In this document: positions 25,518 to 33,826 of the stretch, piece by piece | Numbering within the stretch: position 1 is the first letter of the stretch | Layout: every line of letters starts with the position of its first letter | DNA from: Sulfitobacter sp043557345 | GTDB taxonomy: Bacteria; Pseudomonadota; Alphaproteobacteria; Rhodobacterales; Rhodobacteraceae | Assembly (NCBI RefSeq): GCF_043557345.1 | Contig: NZ_JBIFFV010000001.1 | Span: 702,973 to 766,972 of the forward strand | Direction of reading: 5' to 3' | Length of the DNA stretch: 64,000 nucleotides | Position numbers and translations under genes: made by a program | The notes under the pieces: model-generated | What the model saw: the letters and a program-made list of their open reading frames with translations, nothing else | Databases searched by the model: none | What the model was told of the DNA's origin: nothing

Positions 25518-26531
25518 ATGAACGACGTGGACATTACCGGGATGACGCTGGAGGCAATGCAGACGCGGGCCGCCGCGTTGCGCAGCGATATTTTGCAAAC
25601 GCCGGTGGTGACGCTGTCTTCTCCCATGATCGACGAGGTGCTGGGCGGCGCGCGGGTTACGCTCAAGCTGGAGTGTTTCCAGCATACCGGCACCTTCAAG
25701 GCCCGCGGCGCGCTGTCGGTGGCGCGACAGCTTGACGATGATAGTCGCGGGCGTGGCATCACCGCGGCCAGTGCGGGCAACCACGCCATTGCCGCAGGCT
25801 GGGCCGCGGGCAAGCTCGGCATCAGCGCCAAGGTGGTGATGCAGGACAACGCCAATCCCTTTCGCGTCGCTCTTGCCCGTGCCACCGGGGCCGAGGTCAT
25901 CCTGAAACCCGCCGGGCAAGAAACCTTTGCCGAGGCCGAGCGGTTGGTGCGCGAAGAGGGGCGGTTCTTCATCCATCCTTTCGAGGGGCTGCACACCTCG
26001 CTCGGCACCGCCGGGGTGGGGCTGGAGTTGATGGCGCAGGTGGCGGAGTTGGACGCGGTCGTCGTCTCGGTCGGCGGTGGCGGGCTGATCAGCGGTGTCG
26101 CCGCCGCGGTCAAGGCGATCAACCCCGCCTGCCGGGTCTATGGCGTAGAGCCCGAGGGCGCTGACAGCATGTCGCAAAGCCTCGCCTCTGGCGCGCCGGT
26201 CACCATCCCTGAGGTCAACACAATCGCCGACAGCCTTGCCCCGCCGATGGCGCTGCCCTTCGGCCATGCGCTTTGCGCGGTCTATGTCGACGATGTGGTG
26301 ACGGTCAGCGACGATGCCATCTGCGCCGGAATGGTGGTGCTGCAACAGGCGGCGAAACTGGCGGTGGAACCTGCCGCCGGGGCCGCGATGGCCGGCGCGC
26401 TCGGCCCTCTGCGCAGCCAATTGGCCGGGCGGCGTGTCGGGGTGATCGTTTGCGGGGCCAATATCGACACCGACAGTTATCTGGGCCAGCTCAGCCGCGG
26501 GCAAGCGGCGCTTGATAGCCTGCTGTCCTAG
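25518..26531 (+). CDS. PLP-dependent threonine/serine dehydratase-like enzyme
   Basis: A 337-residue fold-type II PLP enzyme. The lysine that binds PLP is K61 in HTGTFKARGA, SAGNHA near residue 89 binds the substrate carboxylate, and the glycine loop VGGGGLISG near residue 190 holds the phosphate. The length matches catabolic threonine/serine dehydratases and racemases of this family, without the ACT domain of biosynthetic IlvA. Which of dehydratase or racemase activity applies cannot be told from sequence alone. It starts immediately after the rmuC stop codon, so it is probably read through from mutL-rmuC. Confidence 0.88.
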   Translation: MNDVDITGMTLEAMQTRAAALRSDILQTPVVTLSSPMIDEVLGGARVTLKLECFQHTGTFKARGALSVARQLDDDSRGRGITAASAGNHAIAAGWAAGKLGISAKVVMQDNANPFRVALARATGAEVILKPAGQETFAEAERLVREEGRFFIHPFEGLHTSLGTAGVGLELMAQVAELDAVVVSVGGGGLISGVAAAVKAINPACRVYGVEPEGADSMSQSLASGAPVTIPEVNTIADSLAPPMALPFGHALCAVYVDDVVTVSDDAICAGMVVLQQAAKLAVEPAAGAAMAGALGPLRSQLAGRRVGVIVCGANIDTDSYLGQLSRGQAALDSLLS

Positions 26532-26668
26532 TGCCCCCCAAAGGGCTGTTCACGCGGTCGCGATGCTGCGTGAAGTCTTCCAAGAAAATCTATCGGGCGC
26601 TGCAACTTTAACTCCCCTTTACCCGTGGGTGCCCCATATCCAAAGTTCCGGACCAAAGCAGGACCCCT

Positions 26669-27988
26669 ATGCCTTTTGAAGCTCTGAACGACAGCACTCT
26701 CCCCCAACAGCCGCTTGGGCGGCGTGTCGCCGTGATCGGCGGTGGGATTTCCGGCATGGGGGCGGCGCATATGCTGGCGCCTGCGGACCGTGTGACCCTG
26801 TACGAGGCAGGGGCCAAGATCGGCGGCCATGCGCGGACGGTGATCGCGGGCAAGAATGGCGATCAGCCGGTCGATACCGGGTTCATCGTGTTCAACTATG
26901 CCAACTACCCGCATCTTGCCGCGCTCTTTGCGGAACTGGACGTGCCGGTTGTGCCCTCGAACATGAGCTTTGGCGCGTCGATCGACGGCGGGCGGCTGGA
27001 ATATGCGCTGACCAATTTCAACGCGGTCTTTGCCCAGAAACGTAATATGTTCAGCCCGCCTTTCCTGCGGATGCTGCGGGACATTCTGCATTTCAACAAG
27101 AACGCGCTGGCCGTGTCGCGTGACCCGTCGATGACCATCGCGGAGTTTCTCGACCGACTGGGCACCGGGCGCTATTTCCGCGACTTCTACCTCTCGCCCC
27201 TGTCGGGCGCGATCTGGTCCACCCCGACGGAAAAGATCATGGATTTCCCCGCCCATGCCATGGTCAACTTTTTCGAAAACCACGCGCTGTTGAACTATTC
27301 CGGCCAGCATCAGTGGTACACGGTCAAGGGCGGCTCGCGCCAATATGTCGACCGGTTGGAAAGCGCCCTGCGCGCGAAGGGTGTCGCGTTGCGCACCGAG
27401 TGCCCCGTGCAGGCGGTGCGCCGCACGGCGCAGGGGGTCGAGGTCCGCGCCTATGGTGGCGAATGGGAGGCGTTCGACGAGGTGATCTTTGCCACCCATT
27501 CCGACGACACGTTGGCGATGCTTGCCGATCCGACAGAGGCCGAGCAACGCGCCCTTGGCGCAATCCGTTACCAGCCCAATGACATCGTGCTACATGCCGA
27601 TGCCAATATCATGCCCAAGCGGCGCTCTACTTGGGCGTCGTGGGTTTATACCGAGGATCGTGTGCAGAAGTCCGACCGGATCGACCTGACCTATTGGATG
27701 AACTCGCTGCAACCGATCCCGCAGGATGATCCGCATTTTGTCACGCTCAACACCAAACGCAGCATCCGCGAGGAGTTGATCTATGACCAAGTGACCCTGC
27801 GCCATCCGGTCTATGACCTTGCCGCCTTGGCCGCACAGGACGAGGTGCGCGCCTTCGACGGCAGTCATAACACATGGTTCTGCGGGGCATGGCTGCGCAA
27901 TGGCTTCCACGAAGACGGGCTGGCCAGCGCGGTGGATGTGGTTGAACGGATGCAGGCCGCGCGGGCGGCGCCTTTGGCGGCGGAGTGA
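26669..27988 (+). CDS. FAD-dependent amine-oxidase-like oxidoreductase (first gene of the five-gene operon)
   Basis: A 439-residue flavoprotein. The dinucleotide motif VIGGGISGMGAAHML lies at residues 23-37 and is followed by LYEAGAKIGGHARTV, the GG-motif of flavin amine oxidases and desaturases. DTGFIVFNYANYP follows. The C-terminus has NTWFCGAWLRNGFHEDGLASA, the second FAD-contacting block. It is soluble, with no signal peptide. In Rhodobacter sphaeroides the same gene order (flavin amine oxidase, DUF1365, GPH/MFS, hypothetical, SDR) is the RSP1091-RSP1087 operon, which I recall as belonging to the SigmaE singlet-oxygen regulon. The next gene starts at a GTG overlapping this stop by four bases. 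Confidence 0.9.
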   Translation: MPFEALNDSTLPQQPLGRRVAVIGGGISGMGAAHMLAPADRVTLYEAGAKIGGHARTVIAGKNGDQPVDTGFIVFNYANYPHLAALFAELDVPVVPSNMSFGASIDGGRLEYALTNFNAVFAQKRNMFSPPFLRMLRDILHFNKNALAVSRDPSMTIAEFLDRLGTGRYFRDFYLSPLSGAIWSTPTEKIMDFPAHAMVNFFENHALLNYSGQHQWYTVKGGSRQYVDRLESALRAKGVALRTECPVQAVRRTAQGVEVRAYGGEWEAFDEVIFATHSDDTLAMLADPTEAEQRALGAIRYQPNDIVLHADANIMPKRRSTWASWVYTEDRVQKSDRIDLTYWMNSLQPIPQDDPHFVTLNTKRSIREELIYDQVTLRHPVYDLAALAAQDEVRAFDGSHNTWFCGAWLRNGFHEDGLASAVDVVERMQAARAAPLAAE

Positions 27989-28773
27989 CGGCGCAGGTCG
28001 ATCATATCCGCGGCCAGACCTTCCATGGCCGCAAGGGCGCGGTCGAGAACCGTTTCCGCTATTCGGTCGACTATGTGATCTGCGATGCCGAGACCGAGGC
28101 GCTGACTGCGCCCACTCTGTTCGCCCGCAATGGTGCGAATGTGACCAGCCTGCACGACAGCGACCACGGCGGCGCGCCGGGGCAGGGGCGCGGCGCCCCT
28201 TGGGTGCGCGAGGTTTTGGCGGCGCATGATATCACAGGGGTTGCGCGGATCGAACTCTTGGCGCAGCCGCGGGTGCTGGGCCATGTCTTCAACCCGGTCA
28301 GCTTTTGGCTCTGCCGTCGGGCCGATGACGCGCTGATTGCCGTGATCGCCGAGGTCACGAATACCTATGGCGACCGGCATTCCTATCTCTGCCACCACCC
28401 CGACCTGCGCCCCATCGCGCCCGAGGATCGCTTGCGGGCCGCAAAGCTCATGCATGTCTCGCCCTTTCAGGACATCTCGGGCGGCTATGTCTTTCGCTTC
28501 GACATCCGCGCTGAGCGGATCGGCATCTGGATCGATTTCTCGGATGGGGAGAACGGCTTGATCGCCACATTGACCGGGCCGCGGGCGCCGCTGACCAATG
28601 GCCGCATCCTCTGGTCGCTGCTGCGCCGCCCCTTTGGGGCGCGGCGGGTGCTGGCGCTGATCCACTGGCAGGCGCTGAAGCTCTGGCTCAAGGGGGCGGG
28701 GTTCCGCAACCGCCCCGAGGCGCCTGAGGCCGAGGTTTCCCGTGATGCGGCCCATGGCGCGGGCGGGCGATGA
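27985..28773 (+). CDS. DUF1365 domain protein
   Basis: A 262-residue cytosolic protein. It has the DUF1365 features GQTFHGRKGAVENRFRY at the N-terminus, FNPVSFWLCRR near residue 100, EVTNTYGDRHSYL near residue 120 and KLMHVSPFQDISGGYVFRF near residue 155. The family usually sits beside flavin oxidases and cyclopropane-fatty-acid-synthase-like genes and is thought to act on lipids, but the reaction is not established. The start is GTG, in a GTGA overlap with the upstream oxidoreductase, and its stop overlaps the MFS gene by four bases. It is the second of five coupled genes. Confidence 0.9.
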   Translation: MTAQVDHIRGQTFHGRKGAVENRFRYSVDYVICDAETEALTAPTLFARNGANVTSLHDSDHGGAPGQGRGAPWVREVLAAHDITGVARIELLAQPRVLGHVFNPVSFWLCRRADDALIAVIAEVTNTYGDRHSYLCHHPDLRPIAPEDRLRAAKLMHVSPFQDISGGYVFRFDIRAERIGIWIDFSDGENGLIATLTGPRAPLTNGRILWSLLRRPFGARRVLALIHWQALKLWLKGAGFRNRPEAPEAEVSRDAAHGAGGR

Positions 28774-30005
28774 GGGCGCGCGCGGCCCGGCTGCCCGCCT
28801 ATGCGCTTTTCGCCGCATTGCTCGCCGCGGCGGGGCTGCCGATCTACATTCACGCGCCGAAGTTCTATGTCGATGAATACGGGGTTTCGCTGACGGCGCT
28901 TGGCTCTGTCCTTTTTGGTCTGCGGCTGTTGGACGTGGTGCAAGACCCGGCACTCGGGTGGCTGGCACAAGCGCTCCGCCACAAACGCGGGCTGGCGGTG
29001 ACGGTGGCGGGGGCGGTGATGGCGCTGGCGATGCTGGGGCTTTTTGCGGTGCCCGCGCCGATGGCACCCGTGCTGTGGTTCGCCCTGATGCTGACGCTGG
29101 TCTTCTCGGCCTTCAGCTTTCTGACCATTTGTTTCTATGCCCAAGGCGTGGCCAAGGCTGACAGCTTGGCGGGTGCCGGGCATCTGACCCTCGCCCGCTG
29201 GCGCGAGACTGGGGCGCTTTTGGGCGTCTGTCTCGCCTCGGTCGCGCCGCTGCTGCTGGGCTTGGCGCTGGATCGGCCTTTTGCCGGTTTCGCGGTGGGG
29301 TTCGCGGTTCTGGCGCTCTGGGCCGTGGTGGCGATGCGCAGGGAGTGGCGGGCGGCAGAGCTGCCGGGCGCGAGCGGTTTCGGCACCGTCTTGCGCGATG
29401 GGCAGGCGCGGAGGTTGTTGCTCATCGCCTTGGTCAATGCCGCCCCGGTGGCCGTCACCTCGACCCTGTTTCTCTTCTACGTCGAACTGGCGCTTGAGGC
29501 ACCGGGATGGGAGGGGCCGCTCTTGCTGCTGTTTTTCATCGCGGCAGCGGCGGCGGCACCGCTTTGGGGGATGCTGGCCGAACGCCATGGCCCACGCCGG
29601 GTGCTCTTGGTTGCGATGGCTTTGGGCATCGCAGCCTTCGGCGGGGCGCTGTTTCTGGGGCCGGGGGATGTGGTGCTTTTCGCCTTGGTCTGTCTGGCTT
29701 CCGGCGCGGTCTTGGGGGCCGATCTGACCCTATTGCCTGCCATGTTCGCCAGCCGTATGGCGCAGATTTCCCCCTCGGCGGCCGAAGGCTTCGGCCTTTG
29801 GTCTTTCGTGTCCAAACTGACCTTGGCTTTCGCGGCGGCGGCCCTACTTCCCGCCTTAGAAAGTGCAGGGTTGCAGACCGCAACGGGGACCAGTTCCGAT
29901 ACATCCATCTCCCTGTTGATCTGGTTCTATGCCGGTGTACCTTGCGCCCTGAAATTGCTGGCGATCGCTCTTCTCGCCGGTGCCAAAGACGTGGAGACAT
30001 CGTGA
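28770..30005 (+). CDS. MFS/GPH-type membrane transporter
   Basis: A 411-residue integral membrane protein with about eleven or twelve hydrophobic segments. The N-terminal PAYALFAALLAAAGLPIYIHAP and the block LRLLDVVQDPALGWLAQ near residue 55 correspond to the GPH (glycoside-pentoside-hexuronide) sugar:cation symporter branch of the major facilitator superfamily. Its position in a lipid/redox operon makes sugar transport doubtful; a lipid or lipid-precursor role is a possible alternative. It overlaps DUF1365 upstream and the DUF3833 gene downstream by four bases each. Confidence 0.85.
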   Translation: MRARAARLPAYALFAALLAAAGLPIYIHAPKFYVDEYGVSLTALGSVLFGLRLLDVVQDPALGWLAQALRHKRGLAVTVAGAVMALAMLGLFAVPAPMAPVLWFALMLTLVFSAFSFLTICFYAQGVAKADSLAGAGHLTLARWRETGALLGVCLASVAPLLLGLALDRPFAGFAVGFAVLALWAVVAMRREWRAAELPGASGFGTVLRDGQARRLLLIALVNAAPVAVTSTLFLFYVELALEAPGWEGPLLLLFFIAAAAAAPLWGMLAERHGPRRVLLVAMALGIAAFGGALFLGPGDVVLFALVCLASGAVLGADLTLLPAMFASRMAQISPSAAEGFGLWSFVSKLTLAFAAAALLPALESAGLQTATGTSSDTSISLLIWFYAGVPCALKLLAIALLAGAKDVETS

Positions 30006-30568
30006 CAGAGCCGCTGATCTTTATCGCTGTCGGGCTGGGCCTTGGTCTATTGCTCACTTTCCTGCGCCGCCGGTTGGGGGAGTTTCATGGCCAATCGCCC
30101 AGCGACTATGTGGATTCCTTCCCTGTCTTCGACCTGCGCTTGCATCTGCGCGATGAGATGATCTGCGAGGGTGTGATTTTCGGCCCCCTTGGCCGGGTCA
30201 CCAGCAGCTTCACGGCCAAATTCGACGTGTCCTGGGAGGGCGATGTCGCCACCGTGGCCGAGAGTTTCCGCTATAACGACGGCTCGCGTCAGCAGCGCGA
30301 ATGGACCGTGACGCTGGGGAAGAATGGCCGTTTCACCAGCACCGCGCCGGATGTGATCGGGGTGGGGCAGGGCGTTCAGGCTGGCCCGACATTGCAGCTG
30401 CGCTATCGTATCCAACTGCCCGAAGAACTGGGCAGCCATGTGCTAAAAACCGTCGATTGGATGTATCTCACCCCCGATGGCACCATCGTCAATCGCAGTC
30501 AGTTTCGGAAATTCGGGATCAAAGTAGCAGAATTGGTCGCCACCCTGCGACCGGCGGAGGAAAGATGA
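30002..30568 (+). CDS. DUF3833 family protein
   Basis: A 188-residue protein with one N-terminal hydrophobic helix (about residues 4-20) and a soluble beta-rich body. The body carries SYRYNDGS-like ESFRYNDGSRQQREWTV near residue 80 and VLKTVDWMYLTPDGTIVNRS near residue 148, which match DUF3833 proteins. Their function is unknown. The reading frame is open far upstream, but the GTG at 30002, overlapping the MFS stop (GTGA), gives a sensible membrane-anchored protein. The stop overlaps the SDR start (ATGA). The hydrophobic helix suggests an inner-membrane anchor with the body facing the periplasm. Confidence 0.85.
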   Translation: MTEPLIFIAVGLGLGLLLTFLRRRLGEFHGQSPSDYVDSFPVFDLRLHLRDEMICEGVIFGPLGRVTSSFTAKFDVSWEGDVATVAESFRYNDGSRQQREWTVTLGKNGRFTSTAPDVIGVGQGVQAGPTLQLRYRIQLPEELGSHVLKTVDWMYLTPDGTIVNRSQFRKFGIKVAELVATLRPAEER

Positions 30569-31296
30569 AAGACTGGCAAGGCAAGACCTATTGGCTGGTG
30601 GGCGCAAGCGACGGGCTTGGCGCGGCGCTGGCGCATCAGTTGAGCCGCACCGGGGCCGAGGTGATCCTCTCTGCTCGGTCCGAAGACAAGCTAACCGAAC
30701 TGGCGCAGTCCCTGCCGGGCCGGGCGCGGGTGCGGGTCATGGATGTGACCGACGACGAAGACGTCGCGCAGGCGGCCAAGGATGTGGGGCCAATCGACGG
30801 GCTGGTCTATCTGGCGGGGGCCTATTGGCCCTTTGGCGCGCAGGAGTGGCAGGCAGAGCATGGCGTGACCATGGCCGATGTGAATTTCACCGGCTTGATG
30901 CGCGTCTTGGGGCAGGTGGTGCCGCAGATGGTCGCGCGGGATCACGGGCATATCGTCATCACCTCCAGCTTGACCGCCTATCGCGGGCTGCCCGGCTCGA
31001 TCGGCTATACGGCCTCCAAGGCGGCGACGCTGTCCTTGGCGGAATGCATGCACGCCGATCTGCGCAAGACCGGCGTGCAGGTGCAGGCGATCAACCCGGG
31101 CTTTATTAAGACCCGGTTGACCGACAAGAATGATTTCAAAATGCCCTTTTTGATGGAGCCGGACGCCGCCGCGCGCCGCGTCTTCGAGCATATGAACAGC
31201 GACAGTTTCAAACTGGATTTTCCTTACGGCTTCTCACTGCTGTTCCGGTTGGGGCGCTTTCTGCCGGATTGGCTGTACTACCGGTTCTTTTCCTGA
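30565..31296 (+). CDS. Short-chain dehydrogenase/reductase
   Basis: A 243-residue classical SDR. The cofactor motif GASDGLG lies at residues 13-19, NFTG-containing VNFTGLM near residue 110, the catalytic serine in SSLTAYRG, and the YTASK motif near residue 152. The C-terminus (LDFPYGFSLLFRLGRFLPDWLYYRFF) is hydrophobic and amphipathic, which suggests membrane association and a lipid-like substrate. It is the last gene of the five-gene overlapping operon, and only three bases separate its stop from that of the convergent saccharopine dehydrogenase-like gene. Confidence 0.9.
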   Translation: MKDWQGKTYWLVGASDGLGAALAHQLSRTGAEVILSARSEDKLTELAQSLPGRARVRVMDVTDDEDVAQAAKDVGPIDGLVYLAGAYWPFGAQEWQAEHGVTMADVNFTGLMRVLGQVVPQMVARDHGHIVITSSLTAYRGLPGSIGYTASKAATLSLAECMHADLRKTGVQVQAINPGFIKTRLTDKNDFKMPFLMEPDAAARRVFEHMNSDSFKLDFPYGFSLLFRLGRFLPDWLYYRFFS

Positions 31297-31299
31297 GGG

Positions 31300-32355
31300 T
31301 CAGACCTCGGCGACATGCTGATCGAACAGGTCGCGCGCCCGTTGCCAGACAGCATTGTCCGTCTCTGGCAGCGACCGCAGGGTCGGCAGCAACTGGCCCG
31401 CGAAATCCTCAGAGCTTTCGCGCGGCAGCATGGACGGCAGGTTGTCGATGGCCATCACATCCAGCGGCGGAGTGTCATGCACGCGCAGGGCGGGCGCCGC
31501 CCAAATGGTCGCGCGGTCATAGACCTGCACGGGGTTGAAAGCGCTGTCGGGGTCGCAGGCGATGTCGCCGATCACCCGCAGGGCACGCTCTGCTTCGGGG
31601 GCATCGGGGCGGACGAAGGCGGGGGTGTCTGGCCCTGCAAGGATGCAGTTGAAGAAATAGGCGTGGTTGAGGATTTCGGGGAAGGGTCCGCCGTGGGCCG
31701 TCTCTGCCATGTCCCAGCCGGTGACGGGGATGCCCAGAGCCGCGCAAAGATCGCTGGCCCCACGGCCCACCCGGCCCAAAGCGCCGATGACCAGCGCGCG
31801 GTCGCCGCTTGCGTCGACTTGGGCGAGTTCTTCGGTTAGTGCGGCTTTCAGAGCTTCGGCGTCAGCGTAGGGCGCAACAGAGCCGCAGGTCTCCCCGCGC
31901 AGCTGCGCGATGCGGCATTTGACCGAGACGGCCGCTCCCGCGAAACCCGCCCAATAGCCAAAGGCGGCAACGCGGCGGCCATTGTCATCGGTCAGATACT
32001 CCAAATCCAGCAGCGCGCCGCCGCCGGCCTTGAACCGTTCCAGTAGTTTGCGGCCCGAGGATTGGCCCTTGTAGGCATGGCCGAACATGATGTGCGTATG
32101 CGGCAGGGGCGTGCCGTCTTCGGGCAGTTCCTTGAGGCCAAAGATCACCGCATCGCGCGGGGCGTCGGGCCAGCTATGGGCCGGAACAATCTCGCAGCCC
32201 GCCTGCGCATAGGCGGCGGTGGGGATCACGCGGCTGTCGCTGTCTTCGACGCTCACCTTCATGCCAGACGCGATCAGCGCGGCGGCCCCCTCGGGCGTCA
32301 GCCCCGTGCGGGTCTCATTGTCGCGCTGCTCGGCGCGGAGCCATAGATGGGTCAT
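31300..32355 (-). CDS. Saccharopine dehydrogenase-like protein (LYS1 type)
   Basis: A 351-residue protein with the alanine-dehydrogenase-like fold. It starts HLWLRAEQRDNETRTGLTPE, where R and E residues bind the substrate. ILFGLKEL-like VIFGLKELPED lies near residue 71, HAYKGQSS near residue 93, and the cofactor region VIGALGRVGRGASDL near residue 205. This matches NAD-dependent, lysine-forming saccharopine dehydrogenase (EC 1.5.1.7) in length and motifs. In bacteria the physiological role may be lysine breakdown or a different amine. It overlaps the upstream GST gene by four bases, so the two are cotranslated. Confidence 0.88.
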   Translation of the reverse strand: MTHLWLRAEQRDNETRTGLTPEGAAALIASGMKVSVEDSDSRVIPTAAYAQAGCEIVPAHSWPDAPRDAVIFGLKELPEDGTPLPHTHIMFGHAYKGQSSGRKLLERFKAGGGALLDLEYLTDDNGRRVAAFGYWAGFAGAAVSVKCRIAQLRGETCGSVAPYADAEALKAALTEELAQVDASGDRALVIGALGRVGRGASDLCAALGIPVTGWDMAETAHGGPFPEILNHAYFFNCILAGPDTPAFVRPDAPEAERALRVIGDIACDPDSAFNPVQVYDRATIWAAPALRVHDTPPLDVMAIDNLPSMLPRESSEDFAGQLLPTLRSLPETDNAVWQRARDLFDQHVAEV

Positions 32356-32975
32356 GCGTAGAATCCTTTCGCGCGCACGGCCTTGACGCTGGCACGGTTT
32401 TCCATGCGGGCGGCGAAGGCATCAAGCTGTGGGTAGGCCGCGCGGTCGACCCCGTCACCGGCCAGCCATCCCGAAACGACAAAGAGATAGGGATCGGCCA
32501 GCGACAGGCCATCGCCCGCCACGAAATCACCCCGGATGGCGTGGTTTTCGAGATAGGCCGCGCAATCGGCCATGGTCTGCGGCACCTTGGCTTTCATATC
32601 GTCAAAGCTGGATTGCTGATCGGCCCAGCGGTGGCCGCGCATTTTATGCGCATGGGCCACATGCATGGTGGAGGCGAGGTAGTACATCACCCCGCGCATA
32701 TGGGCCGCGCGTTCAGGGTCGGCGGGGACCAGCCCCGCCTCGGGCGCGCGGGCGGCGACATAGTCCAAAAGCGCGCCGGTCTCGGTCAGGGTGCTGCCCG
32801 CTTCGGTCACGAGGGTCGGCACCCGGCCCTTGGGGTTCAGCGCCAGATAGGGCGCGGCGGTCTGTTCGGCGCTGGCGAAATCGACCTTCACCGGCTCATA
32901 GGCCAGCCCCGCTTCTTCAAGGGCGATGGCGACGGCGACCGAGATCGTGCCGGGGGCGTAGTGAAGTTTCAGCAT
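32352..32975 (-). CDS. Glutathione S-transferase family protein
   Basis: A 207-residue cytosolic GST. The N-terminal thioredoxin-like domain starts LKLHYAPGTISVAVAIAL and contains NPKGRVPTLV and the glutathione-binding LTETGALLDYVA. The helical C-terminal domain starts about residue 85. In beta-type GSTs a cysteine stands near residue 10; here that stretch reads APGTIS without cysteine, so the catalytic residue is probably a serine or threonine. The stop overlaps the saccharopine dehydrogenase-like start (ATGA). Confidence 0.9.
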   Translation of the reverse strand: MLKLHYAPGTISVAVAIALEEAGLAYEPVKVDFASAEQTAAPYLALNPKGRVPTLVTEAGSTLTETGALLDYVAARAPEAGLVPADPERAAHMRGVMYYLASTMHVAHAHKMRGHRWADQQSSFDDMKAKVPQTMADCAAYLENHAIRGDFVAGDGLSLADPYLFVVSGWLAGDGVDRAAYPQLDAFAARMENRASVKAVRAKGFYA

Positions 32976-33003
32976 GGGTCAGCCTTTCGCGGGCGAGGGG
33001 GGG

Positions 33004-33654
33004 TTACATATGCGTTTGTGCAAGGCGGCGGTCGGGGCGGTCAAGATGCGGCACGGCGTTGAACAGCACGGGCGACCAATGCCCGCCGATGGGAAAGAGC
33101 CGGTGCATCGAAGTATGCATGATCGCCAGCGCCAGCCGCGCCATCGCCGGGATCCCCACGTCCATCGCCTGCGCCATCGCCAAAGAGATCAGCCCGCCCG
33201 AGGTCACCACCAGCGCCGGGCCTTCGCCCTCGGCGATCTCGGTCAGAACGGATTGCACCCGCGTCTCAAAGCTTTCATAGGTCTCTGGCGTATCGGCAAG
33301 CTTGCCCGCTTTCCAATAGTCGAAGACCTGCGGCAGGTGGTGCACGAACTCGCCCTCGCGGGGGAAGGGCACCTTGTGCTGCTGCTCCATCAGATTGGCG
33401 AGGGTGAAATACTCCAGCTCATTCAACCGCGCGTCGCGAATGGGCTCCAGCCCGGTGTTCATCCCCTCCGCGGTTTCGATATGGCGGGTCAGCGTGCCGG
33501 TATAGAGCCTTGTGTGATAGGTCTCGCTCTGGCGCAGATGATCCCCTAGCCAGGCGGCTTGCTCATGGCCAAGCGGGCTGAGTTGGTCATAGCTCAGTTC
33601 GTCCTTGGCGGTGGAATTGGCTTGGCCGTGGCGGATCAGGGTAATGTGGGACAT
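33004..33654 (-). CDS. Histidine phosphatase superfamily protein
   Basis: A 216-residue protein with the phosphohistidine motif LIRHGQAN at the N-terminus (catalytic histidine 9), the second arginine in TGTLTRHIETAE, and the second catalytic histidine expected in the IMHTSMHRL region. The family includes phosphoglycerate mutases, SixA and many small-molecule phosphatases, so the substrate is open. ATG at 33654 was chosen at the start of the conserved beta-strand; the frame stays open further upstream without support. It is divergent from the formate dehydrogenase gene. Confidence 0.9.
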   Translation of the reverse strand: MSHITLIRHGQANSTAKDELSYDQLSPLGHEQAAWLGDHLRQSETYHTRLYTGTLTRHIETAEGMNTGLEPIRDARLNELEYFTLANLMEQQHKVPFPREGEFVHHLPQVFDYWKAGKLADTPETYESFETRVQSVLTEIAEGEGPALVVTSGGLISLAMAQAMDVGIPAMARLALAIMHTSMHRLFPIGGHWSPVLFNAVPHLDRPDRRLAQTHM

Positions 33655-33769
33655 CAAATGGCTTTCACTGTTCGCCCAAGTGATAGGGCAGCTTGCCGGG
33701 CCATACAATGCGATGCGCCGCAATGCACTGGCGCGGCGTTTATCCGTGACGGGGTGTCGGGATTGGCCC

Positions 33770-33797
33770 CTGACAAGCGCCGGATTTTGCCTATAGT
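33770..33797 (+). promoter_or_regulatory. Promoter of the formate dehydrogenase gene
   Basis: CTGACA (33770-33775) and TATAGT (33792-33797), 16 bases apart, lie 30 bases before the start codon and are followed by AAGGGGAGAGG as ribosome-binding site. This is one of the best sigma-70-like matches in the window. Confidence 0.65.
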
Positions 33798-33826
33798 TTG
33801 GGCAATAGCCAAGGGGAGAGGCAGCC

